Notes under the pieces: generated by a model
Told to the model about the DNA's origin: nothing
What the model saw: only the letters and a program-made list of their open reading frames with translations
Databases searched by the model: none
Program-made: the position numbers and the translations under genes
Part shown: positions 25,101 through 39,100 of the stretch, in pieces
Layout of the letters: each line of letters starts with the position of its first letter
How positions within the stretch are numbered: position 1 is the stretch's first letter
From: Petaurus breviceps papuanus
Lineage: Eukaryota > Chordata > Mammalia > Diprotodontia > Petauridae
Reading direction: 5' to 3'
DNA: 64,000 nt
NCBI GenBank assembly: GCA_028583685.1
Contig: JAMXIF010000002.1
Coordinates: forward strand, 58,905,776-58,969,775

Positions 25101-28100
25101 TGAATGCCCTGTATGGACCCAATTTTGAAAGTCTATGCCCCCAAAGTAGTTTCTGCCCCTGCCCCGCCAATTCCTTCGTATTCCTCATTGAATATAATCA
25201 ATGCCCTATTCTCTGAGGATCCAGATTGGATGGCCCTCTTTTTCTGAGGGCATGATTCCCCCCACCCACAGCCAGAGTCTACGAAAAGAAAGTAATCCAA
25301 AAAAAGGGGGGGGGGGAAGTAATCCAATGCCCTGCCAAGAGATGAGAAAGACGGTCTGCTCATTTTTTTTTTTAACTGCTACTTTCTCAGAAGTAGAAGT
25401 TTGTAGTTCACATGCATCTAGGCAGTTTAGTCTAGATAAAGATCCAGCCCATTGGAAGTTTATCAGATAGGTTGATAAATGGCTTTTGTCTCTTAGCTGC
25501 AGTGGGGGATGTGATCTCAGCTCTAAGCTGAAATTGAGAAGGGGGGCTTAGAGGCTGTTAAAACAACACCTTCCAGACTCTTAAAGTGACAGCACTTAAT
25601 AAGGTCCTCCTGGTCAAGGAGATAGGGGAAGGTGGCAGAATGTTTTGTGGTTGGGACAATACTGGAGTAATGGAGTAAAGGAGAGTGAGGTTCTCTTTAT
25701 ATTGGTAGAAGGTAATTGAGAAATTTCTCATTTTTAAATTGGTTTTATCATTGCTCTGAAATGCACCATTTCTTTTATGTTCCAAGATTAATAACTAAAA
25801 CCTGGCAAATATTAGATAGCTCTTCTGTTCTTTTCCTGTAGTTTTTGCTTTATTTTTTTCCCCTTAAAGCCAAAGATGCCCACATTACTGATGATTGAGC
25901 TGTGGAGATCTACGAACTAAATAACCTGGGGGTTCTGAATTTCATTATCAGGAGACCTTGGTCAAAAGGCTGGTTTATTTACTGAGAGGAATTGGGTGGC
26001 TAATTTCCGGTGTAAAAAAGACAAAGTTTCTTACTCTTGGCATTGTTCTACCTCGTTGGCTTTGGAGAGGGCAGGGTTTGGAATTGTGTCAGGAAGGCTA
26101 CAGGTCAGGAATTAGAAGCCTGAGGGGAGAAGAGCTGGGGTTTGAAAGATTGGGTTTCATGAAGGCCCTGTGAACAAAGTACAAACCTATACTCCCCGCC
26201 CCCCAGCCTTCCACATAGTTGTATCTTCTGCCCTACTGTTACAGTGACCCTAAAGGTAGAAACTCAGACAAATGTAGCCAAGGGCTAAAAGGGTAAGTGT
26301 AAATGGTTTAATAAATGTGTATGGAAGGAAGTATTAGACTCATGGATGTACAAATCACATTGAATACAGTTGGGTAGATGAAGATGTCTTTGCTTCCATG
26401 CATACTAGAACTTAGCCTTATCCAGTACCATTGTCTCCTTTCGTTAAGAACTATTTGTACTTTAATAACAAGTTCCCATATTTTAAATTTGAGAGGCAAA
26501 ATGTTACAGTGGTTAGGGGGTAGCCTTAAAACCAGGAGAACCTAGGTCTTCCAACTCTGCTACGTACGGGCTTCTTGATCCTGGGCACATCACTTAACCT
26601 CTCAAGGCTCCAGACCAACAAACAGCAAATTGCACAGAAGGGGGCTGACCTATACTGGCTGAAAGAGAACAGTTCCTAACAGTGCCAGTTAAATCACAGG
26701 TCCTGTCACTATCCCTAAGTTTTAAAAACTAACGTGACCTTTACATTGTGACCTTTACATTAAAAGAAATTTAGGACAGGAATCTATCAAATATTGGTAC
26801 AATCCATATTCGTGGATCCACGTTTAATTATTTATACTGTAAAATGGTCTTCAGTTTCCCTCTGCCCTCTCAGCTCCAAGTATTTTTAGAAATGTTAGTC
26901 TTCCATGGGGAGACTGAGGCACACTGATGCATAACTTTTTTATAGTATTACCACCGGACTTGTTCCAGTTAGTCCCAGTAGGCAGAACTAGGACCGGTAG
27001 GGTAAAAGTTAAAGACCTAGTCTCATGGTGGAGAATAATATCCTTAACAATTAGAGCTGTCCAGATATGGAATGAGCTGCCTTGGGAGGTAAGTCATTTC
27101 AAGTCACTGGAGCTCTTACAGTGGAGGTTGTAGACCACTTACTTATCAGAGGGGTGTCGGAGAGGGGAATCACATCAGGCAAGAACTGGATTCCATGGCC
27201 TCTGGATTCCAACTCTGAGATACTAGGATAGCCCTACTACCTAAAGATGACTGTGTACTCCAGAAAACCTACTCACCCAATCGCTGTTGCCCCAGAAGAA
27301 GTTTGTTTATAAAGCAAAGGGGTAGATTATGTCCAATTGTAAAACCAGATGTTCAAAACACAGCAGCAGCAGCACATCCATAGTCCATAGTACTACTTTG
27401 TACACTACTGCCATCTACATAGGCTTGCAGGGGGCATAATAACAAATGTCTGCAGACAGCATTTTGCTGTACTCGGGACCTAATTGTGAGGTCAGACAGA
27501 GAGGTTTGACTATGAGTCTGTTGCACTCTCTCTAACTGTAAGGGTTGTGGGATTGAGTTGCAGTGTGATATGTGTAGGCACAGAGCTAGAAACCTAAGTA
27601 AATGGTGTGTGTGGGAAAGTATGACAGATATTGAAGCAGAGAGCAGTCATCAGTGAGTGATTTTGAGCACCTCAGATGTGGTAAGCATTCTAACAGATGG
27701 TATGAGCTCAACAGGTCTGAAAGGGAAGTGATTATCATCATCCATCTTGCAAAATTCTCAAGGTTCTGAATCCCAGCTACTTCCCTCTGCCTGAAATGTA
27801 CAGTCCTCTCTTTATCCAAATTGTACACGTCACTTAAAAACCAGCTGAAGTCCAAACTCCTGCCTATAGCCTTCTTGAACTGTTGTGCTTATAATTAGTT
27901 TATCACTAAATTATGCTGTAATTGCTTAACATAATTTGGAACTCACAATCTAAATTGGAGACAAACCGTTAAAGAGAGAAAGCATGTTTTTACACTTTAA
28001 AGTAGCAAGCATGAAATGGACAAATTTCAGAGAAAAGATAAACAGTTGATTTTGAGTTATAAGACATCTAAGACAAGTAAGACATTATAATGGGGAGGGG

Positions 28101-31100
28101 GTTGGGGAAAATGAATAGAAAGGGAGAGAAGGGATTTAGAACATTTTCCTGGGATTTAGCTTCCTAGTACTTTCCTGCCCCAAAGCCACAGTTTGGCCTT
28201 ATAGCACAAAAAGGAAGATTTCACCCACAGATAAGCCAGTACCCAAACTGGCAAGAATGTATTGTGCAAATTTGTCTCAATTACATTTATGTCCTTTGGG
28301 TTTTGCTTATTTATTCATTCTGTGCACCATTTAGTCCATTATTAAAATTACCAAAATGTTCATTATAATAATATTTCTCTCTTCGTGTCCCTGAAAGAAG
28401 CAAAGGCATTCTGCTGAGGAATATTACCCACAATACCTGCATAATAGACCTTACTAAATGTTCAAGGACTTGATGTTTGATTGACACTGTGCACAATGAA
28501 TTCTGAGTATTGCAGCAGCAGTGAAGGTGTCTGCTATTCTTCTCTCATATACAGTTGGGAATGAGAAGAAAATCTAGGTAAAAGGGTGCCGGTTCAAATG
28601 ACTTTTAAGATGATACAACTAAGCAAATGAGCCCTAAATTCTCACATACATATTTAGGATTGAAGGCAGATACATAAGGGGAGTGCCTTGGACACAAGAT
28701 GAGAAGGTCACTCTTTAAAGTAGTCCCTGTAAAAGTATTATTAATCTTACCTGCCTGTGAGTTTTTTGAACAGTCCACAAACCTGAAAATCACCTTTCTC
28801 CCCTCAGATGTTCTTGTGATGGAACAGAGGGGCAGCTTAACCACCTACCATCTTCACAGCTGCCCTGTAGCAAGAGAGTTCACATCCACCCTTCAGATAA
28901 GCTCTAGCTCCAACTTTGGGTTCTCAGTGTTGAGAGGAAATTTTTTGGACAATCCTAGGCTCTGTTCTTAGTTAACCTTCTTTGCCTCCCCCCATGCCAC
29001 CCCCCACGTCCATTTGGCAGATTTGGAAAGCTGTGTTCTCTTTTATTCCACTTAGGATATCGTTTCTTCCAATGATTTGTCATTTGTGGTAGCCAGAGCA
29101 CAACAATGTCTGGGAATCCAGGCTGAGAGGTGGTTGGTCTCCAGAGTATTGGATGGGTTTGATGGATGGGGTTGTTTGGTCGTGCCTTGTCATGTTAAAT
29201 GGCATTCAGCCTATTCTGCATGCTCTCATTAGGGAGCCACATAGCAATAATTTAACCCTCCCTTATCCCTATCCCCATCCCCTAACCCCTTGAATAATAC
29301 TCACCAAGAAAAAAAATCCTCTTTTTTCCCCCTCCCCTCTAGGCTAGTTATTAAGAACTCTGAAAACCCCAAATGGAATCACTGGGGTGTCAGTGATCAT
29401 TAGTAGTGTTGATTCTCAGCCAGGAGGGTGGGGATGGTAGAGTTGATAAAGATTGGGTTTGTGATAAGCAACTAAGGCAAGGTCTGCTACACCAGGTCAA
29501 CACTTTAGAGAAAATGTTTCAGTCAGTCAGTCTTGGTTGTGTTTCTTTTTAGACCTTATGTCAGACACCTAGATGTTGGGTCATAGGAACTCACTGCCAA
29601 TATGGTGGACAGCAAATTTCTTGAAAGTTTTACTGTAGTGTACACAGAGCCTGAGGAATAAGAACAGCAAAGGGTCCTTAGAGTCAACCAATGTCAATAA
29701 TCTCTAAGAGAAGATATTTAAAAATTGATTATCACTGTCTCCTCCATGGCAGTGGTAAAAAGTGTGTCAATTCCATAAACTTCTCTTTTTTGGCACAACT
29801 TTCAGATAGATGTATTGAGGTTAGGAATTGAGAACAGGGAATAGAATAGGAGAAAAGAGTTTGTTTCCCTGGTTATCCACTTTACTTCCAGCCTGCCTGG
29901 ACCCCCAAAGACCTGAAGTCAGAAGCCCTTGATTTGAATTCTGCTTCAGATAATTACTGACTGTATGATCACAAATAAGTGACTTAACTGCACAGCATCT
30001 CAGTCCCCTCTTCAAAAAAAAATAAGTTAATACTTCTATTTCCTCAGAAGACCTGGGTGAGGAAAGCACTTTGCCAATCTTAAACTTCAATGTAAATGTG
30101 AGTTTTTGTTATGATGATTTGGCTCCTAAGGCCTCAGGGCCATTGGTGTATTGGGAAAGATGTATTCCTCTATGTTCCATTTAGGGTATCATTTCTTGCA
30201 ATACCTTGCCATTCTCCTGCACAAAATAACTTGAAGAATATTAAACTATGAGACCCATAAAATACACCCATCTTAGTCCCTTTTTTTATTTCTGGTCTAA
30301 ATTTTTCAATTTAGAAGAAGAGTTTTCAACCTTTATGTAATCCAATATTACTCGAGGTGACTGTTTTTAATATAATTTTTGCTACAGAAAGGAAATACAG
30401 ATAGACATCACTATGATCATGTCACTTCCCACATGAAAAAAATCTTCAATAGCTCCCCAGTACCTACCAAATAAAACCCAAATTCCTTAGTTAGCATTCA
30501 GTCCTTTTACAGTCTGGCTTCAGTCTATTTTTCCAACCTTATTTACCGCTGTTTACTAACATGAACCCATTGTTCTAATCCATGAGCTCTATACTTTGTA
30601 CTCTCTCACCTTTGAGCTTTGGCTTATTCTGTTTCCTTCGCATCTTTTCAAAATTACCCCATCCCCATCTTCTTTCTCTGGGATACTTTCATTGAATAAC
30701 CCAGCAAGCTATGTGTCTTTCTTTTCTACATGCTGTGAATACATAGTTTATTACTAGTGTCACATCACTTAAGTTTTTAAAAATATTTTAATAGGTAGCC
30801 TAATTTTTGTTACTGTTTTGTGAACTCACCAAAGACAAAGACCCTATTTTGTATGACTTTGCATCCTGAACACTGCCTTGTCATAGTAGGCACTCAGTAA
30901 ATATTTGTTGATTGATTGGAGGAAGTTGCTTTAGAATGGGTAGAGTTTAGGCAAAAGGAATTTCCATTCTGAAGTTTGTATTCAAAGTGAATTCTGCCAC
31001 TTTAAGAGAGGCAGGTTTCTTTCTCTCCCCTCATTACCTCCCCCTAACATGCAACTGAAACCAGATCTAATCCCTTTGCACATGGGTAATTTATTGGTCT

Positions 31101-31876
31101 ATTGGGCTTTTCTTGATGGCAAATTGCATTGTCTTTATTCCTGAGTTGAGGCTCTGGAGTAGTTTTTGGAATTCCTAAGACTCCTTTCTCAGAGTTGATC
31201 TTTCACACCCCCTCTGTGCCCAGTGAAATAAGTTTTATTGGGCTTCTTTGTTATGCAAACAAGGCAATAGTAATCAGGCGATTATTGCAAAAGATTGTGC
31301 TTGATTAACAGTTCAAAGGAGGTCTCTGAAAGAAGCTCTTGCTGCAGAGATGAACAAATATTTTCATCGTGACCAGATAAGTATAGCCAGCCTTCTGAGC
31401 ACCCCTTCTTCTACCGATTTCTGTTTTTGAAAGGCATTTGGTAACTATTTAAAGAATTAATCATTCACCTATATTGTTATTTCCATCCATCCCTGCTATC
31501 ATCCAGATAACTAGAAAGGCAGTTTAGGTCTTATTTGCACCTAAATGAGAGAAGTGAAACATTAATTCACATGCAGGCTACATAGTCTATTCATCTGTTA
31601 TACCCTTATTCATAGTATACTTTCACACATATGAGCTTTTAGAGTTTGAAATACATTAAGACTTTTAGGACATCTAGTGGGTAAAAAAAAAAAAAGAAAA
31701 GGCAGTGGGTTTTCTCCAACACTAAGCAGAGCAGCTGACTAAGGAAAGAAATATCATGGTTAGGTAGGGGTTGATAAGTGTAAACCTACAGTTTGCCTCC
31801 TTGTCAGTGAAGATCCCTTGGCCTGAGTATAGGCAGATATAAGCTACATCCCTAAAATGAGATCTTTTTGAAAGAC

Positions 31877-31911
<35 letters not shown>

Positions 31912-34900
31912 TCTCTCTCTGACTGTCTCTCTCTCTCTCTCTCTNNNNNNNNNNNNNNNNNNNNNNNNNNNNNNNNNNNNNNNNNNNNNNNNNNNNNNNN
32001 NNNNNNNNNNNNNNNNNNNNNNNNNNNNNNNNNNNNNNNNNNNNCTCTCTCTCTCTCTCTCTCTTTCTCTCATAGATGCAAAAATTTCTCTTCTAAATGT
32101 TATCAATTTAAATTTTTTTTGATTCAGATAAAGATACTTAATCATTTAAAAAATAATTTTCTCTAATGTTCACTTTTATTGCCATTCTTTTACTAAGAGC
32201 ATGATTGTAAGTAAAACAGGTTATATACTTGATAGATGTGTTATGGGGTGGGCAGGGAGTGAAGAAGAGAAAGTAGGAAGAAGGACCTGCATTTCAAATA
32301 ATATGTTATTGCCAACATGTAGCCTACAATAATAAATAAGAAGAAATCAGGAAAATAGAATATGTCTCCTTTTTCTTCAAGGAGTTTAGGTCAAACAGGA
32401 TGTGCTAACTGAAGAAGACCAATAACTAATAAAGAACATGTCTAAAAACATCTCTGGTTTATAAGTACAAATAAGAAAGAAAGTACGCAAAGATAGAAGA
32501 GAACTAGGAAAGGATATTATCAAGAGAGCTAAAGAAAGAAAGAGCTTCAAAAAGGAGAGGGCAATTGACAATATGGTGGAATGAATTGGCAGTCAGAAGA
32601 CTTGGGTTCTATCTTAACTCTGACGCTAACTGTATAACTCAAAATCACTTCACTATTTTAGGCCTGGCTTTACTCATCTCCATAAAGTTGGGAAGTTGGA
32701 GTAGAGGATCTCCAAGGTCCATTCTCATTCTAAAGTTCTTTGCTTTTTTGTTTTAACATGGGTCAACAAAAAATCAAAGAATTTTATTGCTGGAGCTGGA
32801 AAACACCTTGTATATCATCTAACATAAATGTGATAAATTGATATTCCATAGTGAACTTGACCATATTTATTTATATTTTAAAGCAATTATTAGGATTTTG
32901 ATATAATCAAAATCATATTCTTTCAAACTCACTGGTTTTCGTATAAAAAATACAAAATGATCTGTTAATTTTCCACCTTTTCTTCACTTTCCCTTATTGG
33001 ACCTTTGCATCTCACAGAACCCAAGAAAACTTCAGGTTAGAATACATAGTATTAAGAATTTTTTCCTTTTAAAAAATGTGTAAAATATTTGAAATTCTAA
33101 AACAGCTGCTCCTAACCTTTTTTGTGTCATGGCTGCCTTTATCAGTCTGGGGAGCCTAAGACCTTTTCTCAGAATCATGTTCATAAAAAGAAATATACAG
33201 GATTATGTAAAGGAAACCAATTAGATTAAAATGCAGTTATTAAAAAAGTCTAAAAAAACAAGTTCATGGATATCATATTAAGACCCTCCACTCTAAAGTC
33301 CGAAGTCTTGTAGATACAAAAGCACAAAGTATTTATTAGTATGTAGAACATCAGAAATTGTAAGCACTTTGAATTGAGAATGCCTCTGAATAGCTCCTAC
33401 TCAAAGATGGTGTTCTCTAGAAGGGTGTGGGATATGACTGTAATTCACAGGTCATAAGAAAAGTTATAAAATATGGACCCCAATGTTTGATGTAGCTATT
33501 CAAAATGGTTTAGAATAATAGGTATTTTGGACCCAGAACACAAGAAAAGAATCTATGGAAGGAAATCGAGGACTAGGCAAATAAATATTCTTTGTTCTTA
33601 GTTCTTAGCAAATACTCTCCAAATAAGAAAAAGGTGTGGAAGTTCTTTGCTCTCTTTGTATCTTTTTTCTGATAAAATGGTAGAGTTTCTGATCTGCCCA
33701 TCCCCTCAAGAATTCCATCATGAAGTACAGTGTCCTTTGTGGGCAAAGTGAACACTTTTGACCCCTAACCTGTAGAAATGGACTTGGTTCTTTTTTCCAG
33801 TGGTTGATAGAATGTGATATGCATTCTTTTCCTTGCCTGCCTGTGACTCACTACATACCTTTTCAAGAGTCTAACTAGAGTTTTGGCATATTTTGTCACT
33901 TTTGAACATGTCATTATGTGAAGCTCACTAGTGGTCTTGGACCGGGATAGGACTTTCCCAAACTTGACAACATGATCACTGGCATCAGCAGTTTATCTCT
34001 TATGCCTACATCCACCTAGTGCTATGCTAGGCACTATACTTAACAAATATAATTGCAGATGCAGATAATTCTTAGCATCTACAACTTTATTATTGAAGTC
34101 AGATGGTACAACCTAGGCATATATTTGAAGAACTTATAAAACACTTTGAGATTCCTTGAGAATGGAAAAATATTCTTCCCTCTGTATCTTTTGTGGCTTT
34201 GTTTTTTTAAAAATAAATGAGGTGATTGATCTTGGCTTCCAAAGGGTGAGGGACTCTGAGACATAAAGTGATCACTTATATGGGCCTCAGAAAGTAACAA
34301 TAGAAAGGCTGTGCTAATCTCTTTACTTAATTAAAGGATTGTTTCACTGTTCTAATTTGCCAGCCTACTATTCACCATCTCCTTGATTATTTTTCTTCCT
34401 AAATGTAGATGTTCCCCCATCTCCTCTCCTCAGCTCTTAGTGCCTTCCCTAGAACCCTTCCTTGAAGATCTCATCCACTCCATTCATTCATTTAGCAAAT
34501 ATTTCAACAGCAAACATTGGTTAAGTGCCTGTTATGTGAATAATACTGTGCTAAACTCTGGGGGTGATAGAAAGTTTATATAAGACCGTCCCTGCCTTTA
34601 TGAAACTTTTCATCTAGTAAATATTTATTGACTATCTATTATGTGTAAGATATAGTCATGGCTCCAACTATCACCTTAATGTAGATAACTTCTAAATCTA
34701 TATACCTAGCTCTCACCTCTCAGCCAAATACCAGTTCCTCATTTCCAACTGCCTCCTTTCCACCTGGATTTCTACTGGCAATTCAAATCCAACATCTCAA
34801 AAACTGAACTTGTCATTCCCTCCCACCCCATACCCCATCCCCAAGAAGACTTCTTCTGATATCTGCATGTCAGTTAAACATACCATTATTGCTTTTATTA

Positions 34901-37900
34901 GTTAATATTTATATAGCCCTTTAAGGTTTACAAAGAGCTTTACGCATATTCTCATTTCATCTTCACAACAACCCTGGAAGATAGGTGCTATCATCCCCAT
35001 TTTACAGATGAGGAAACTTGAGGCCATCAAAGGTTAAGTGACCCTGCCTAGGAGACCACAGATATTAAGTGTCTGAACTCAGTTTTTCCTGACTCTAAGT
35101 CCAGGACACCACTTGGCTGCTCTTTTAACCATCACATCCAGTTTCCAAGTTCCGTGGACTTTAATAAACAATGCCTTTCTATTGCTTTATGCAGAGTCTA
35201 TCATCCATTAGATCTGATATACCAAAAGTTCCTCCAGATAGACTGTACTTGAATTCTTTCAGTCCTTTGCTTAAGTCATTTACCCTCCGTTTTGACTGAG
35301 ATTCCTTATTTGTTTTTCCCCCTACCAAAAAGTTCATTTAAGACAAAGACTTTATCTTGTATATCTTTATTATCTTTCATAATACAAGTGTCATTTCCTG
35401 TTCAATAAATGTTGCAGTTAATTTAAAATATGAACAAAGGTTAAAAGGGACTTCTAAGGCTCCATAAACCAATGCATACATGACTTACTCTATCCAGACC
35501 CTTCAATTTTCAGAGCTTGTTGAGGGTTATATGTGTAGTTCTCTTCTCTGTATTGAAACTGAAAATAATCGGGGCAGCTAGGTGGCCGCAGTAAATAGAG
35601 CACAGGCCCTGGAGTCAGGAGGATCTGAGTTCAAATGTGGCCTCAGGCACTTGACACAATTACTAGCTGTCTGACTTTGGGCAAGTCACAACCCCAATTG
35701 CCCTCCAAAAAAAAAAAGAAATTGGAAATGACCTTTTTCTCTCTTGACAAGTAGAATTACCACCCATTGCACCTACATTGCTAAGAGGCTATTAATTTTT
35801 ATGATTAACAGAATGAAAAGCAGTCTTACTGAAATCCAGTTTTGGGATTTCTCAGTTTTTAACTATGCTCCTTCAGAGGTAATTTCTTGGAGAATTGATT
35901 ATTTCAGAATATCTTGAAATGTGGTAATAAAGCAGTCTTATCTAGGAACAGAAGTACCCCACTCCATCCAGATAGAAGGAGTGACATGAAGAGAAAGCCA
36001 AGCCAATATCTGCAATACAGATGGTTTGGATAGGGCCCCAGAGACAGGAAAACTAGTAGAAACCCAGGAAAAGTTAGATAATACAGAATGGTGGGCGAGG
36101 TAAAGAATCTTGAAGCAGAGGAATAAGGACCGTATCACCTCCCTATAGATCCCATCATCCCTGAGCTACACGAGTAGAGGAAATAATTTCAGGTCTAGGT
36201 CATTGCTAGTTAAAAACAGGTCTGTTAAGAGTAGCTGGGAAATAGATTATATACAATTGAATAAACATGCTTCTTTGGCCTCATTTCAAGTAAGTTCTAC
36301 TTTGACTCGATAAGCTTCTGCAGGAGAAAAGGTGGGAGGAGACCTGAGGGTGATCATCGTGGGGGAGGAGTGAGAGCTGGCATGGCACCTCTCTCTGATG
36401 AAACAAAGTTGTGAGGCAAAGGCTGCTAACAGGCTGCCAAGGCAAGTCACTTCTGGGTGCTCATGGAAACCGCATATCCCAAACAATTATAATATTGAAC
36501 TGCACATGACCAAGAAGGGATTTGACCAGTATGTTGAAAGAACTATACTGCATGATCTTGCAAACCTGAAACAGGTCTACTTTGTTCTAAGTGCTGAGTC
36601 TAGTAAAGGAGAAAGACAAAACTTTTCATGGGTGTAGCCCCAAAGAAGAGGATGCACAAGTGGGACAAAGGGTGTAAGTGAATCTCCATCTCTCATATGT
36701 TGAACACCACTGCCTTCCTTTACCTCCTTCTCTCTGTCCTGCTTGACCATGACTTTGAGCAATAGGGCTTTGAGTAGAAAGGACCTGCCTCTGACACATA
36801 CTAGCTATGTGACCATGTGCACGTTCATTAACTTTAAATATCACAGGCAACTCTCAAAGACCATTAAGTCACAGAAGAGCTGTTGATCTTCATGAGAGGA
36901 GGGAAACTGGGACTTCCCCACACTGATGAAATGAATCCAGACAAAAATAAATTTTTGAAGCCACTTCCCTATAGGTGAAAAATGGAGGCATCACGGTTCA
37001 GTGGAAAGATTACTGGGTTTATAGTCGGAGTACCCGAGTTCAAATCCTGACCCTTGCTCTTACTACCTGTCACTTGGGGCCAGTCAACTCCTTTGGATCT
37101 CAGTTAACCTCATCTGTAAATTGAGAGGTTATATTATTTTAAGGGCCCTTCCATCTCTTGGGTCTATGATTCTTTGACTATGTAGGCTACTAGGAAAAGT
37201 ATGTCATTTCTGTATATAGTTTATCTCTTGAGTGTTTTGAACTTAGAGATGAGATGTTTCTGTGTGCTTAAGAGGCAGGGAAATACAGCCAAAGTTTAAG
37301 AAGGCATACTTGATAACTTTTTCTAGGTCCCAGGTAAGATAATTTAATTCCCAATTTTTAAGTCATCTCCATTAGAGTTTCGCCTCTACCAATTTCCCTT
37401 TTGACATAAAGAGAAAAGGAAGATAGCTTTTATGTTGCACCTCCCTTAGCGATGTCTCCTCCTGCTCCATGGCAAACCTAGCCTATAGAATTTTAGTGCT
37501 GGCTTTAGGAATTCACTAAACCAGTTTCTCAATCAGTAATAGGGAAGTTAAGACAAAAGAGGGTTTGGAGGGAAAGATAATGAGTTCAGTTATAGACATG
37601 CCAAGATGTGTATACAGGACATCCAATTACGGTGTCCACTAGGCAGGTAGAGATATGAAGCTAGAGATCTACAGAGAGGTTAGGGTTGGAGAAGCAGATT
37701 TGAGAGCCATCAGCATTGATATGATCATTAACTCTATGGAAGTTATTGAGATTACTAGTCATGATGGTATAAAGGGAGAAGAAAAGAATGCTCAGGGGAG
37801 CGTCCAGTAGAACTCCCACCATTAGCAGGCTGGATGAAGAACTCTGATGTGCCATCCCAAGGGGATATAATGCTAAGAGCACTAGATTGCACTCGAACTC

Positions 37901-39054
37901 AAGGGAATCACATTTGGGTTTTAGCAGAACTTGCCCTAAGCTCTTCTCCCATTCTTCCTGTGTTTATGATGCCTTCCTGAAATGCCGCAGTGGAATTTCA
38001 CTTTTATATTTCAGACTGATTTATAGTCCTGTTATCTGGGTCACAGCTCAATTTGGGTCTACCAGGTAGCATGTATTAGGTTTAAGTCGGTTCTATAATG
38101 CGAAGGGGACTTAAGGTTATCACATGTAAGAATCAGTTGAAGAAACTAGGGGCACATGACAGCTATTTTAAGAAATCTAAAGGATTTCACATTGAAGACG
38201 GATCAAATATATTATGCTTGGACCTAGGAGCAATGAGTAGATGTTTCAAAGAGTCATATTTAAATTTGATATAAGGAAAAATATTCCCAACATTTAGTGC
38301 TAATCAGATCTAGAATGTATTACCTCAGGATATAATGATTGGTTTCTCCTTACTGAAGGTCTTCATGTAACAAGACTACCTACCAGATGAGTCCATAAGC
38401 ATTTATTAAGTACCTACCATAGTGTCAGTTATTTGGGATACAAGGCAAAAATTAAGCAGTCCTTGGCCTCAGGGAGCTTATATTCTGTCAGGGGTGATAT
38501 AGATACATAAGTATACACAAAGTAGACAAAAAGTAACATTGGCAGGAAGGCGGTAGCGGCTGAAGGAACCAGGAAAGGCGTCTTCCAGAAAGTGAGCCTT
38601 GAGTTGAGTCTTGAAAGAAGCCAATGGGCCTCCAAGAGAAAGAAGTGAGGAGGGAAAGCTTCTAGGAACAAAGACATGAAGAGAGGAAGTAGAATGTTGT
38701 GTGTGAGCATTGGCACATAGGCCAATATGGCTGAAGTACAGCGTACATAAAGGGAAGGATGTGTTAGAAGATTAAAAAGCAAGAAGTGGCCATTCCTATT
38801 TAGATAGGGGTTAGAGCAGACAGTCTCTGACTTAGTTTCTTTTGCCTTTGAGATTTTGTAACTACCTTTCACTGAGACTGTGGTGATTAACCTTTGGGAA
38901 GCAAAATAACAAAAATATCACCTATAGCTTAACACTATCTTACCTTAGTGAACAGTGGTGGTATTAGCAATATTGGGGTGAAATGAATGGGATCATTGTC
39001 CCAGACCTAACACAAAAGGTATACACCCTGTCCTAGGAGCAATATCCTGTGTTC

Positions 39055-39100
<46 letters not shown>

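Noticed and set aside
36398-36637. 79-residue open frame with a protein-like composition
   Set aside because: The composition is not biased, but no family is recognised, there is no splice or promoter context, and a MIR-like copy follows soon after.
38429-38872. 147-residue minus-strand open frame
   Set aside because: It lies in an antisense L2 3' end, so it is repeat-derived.
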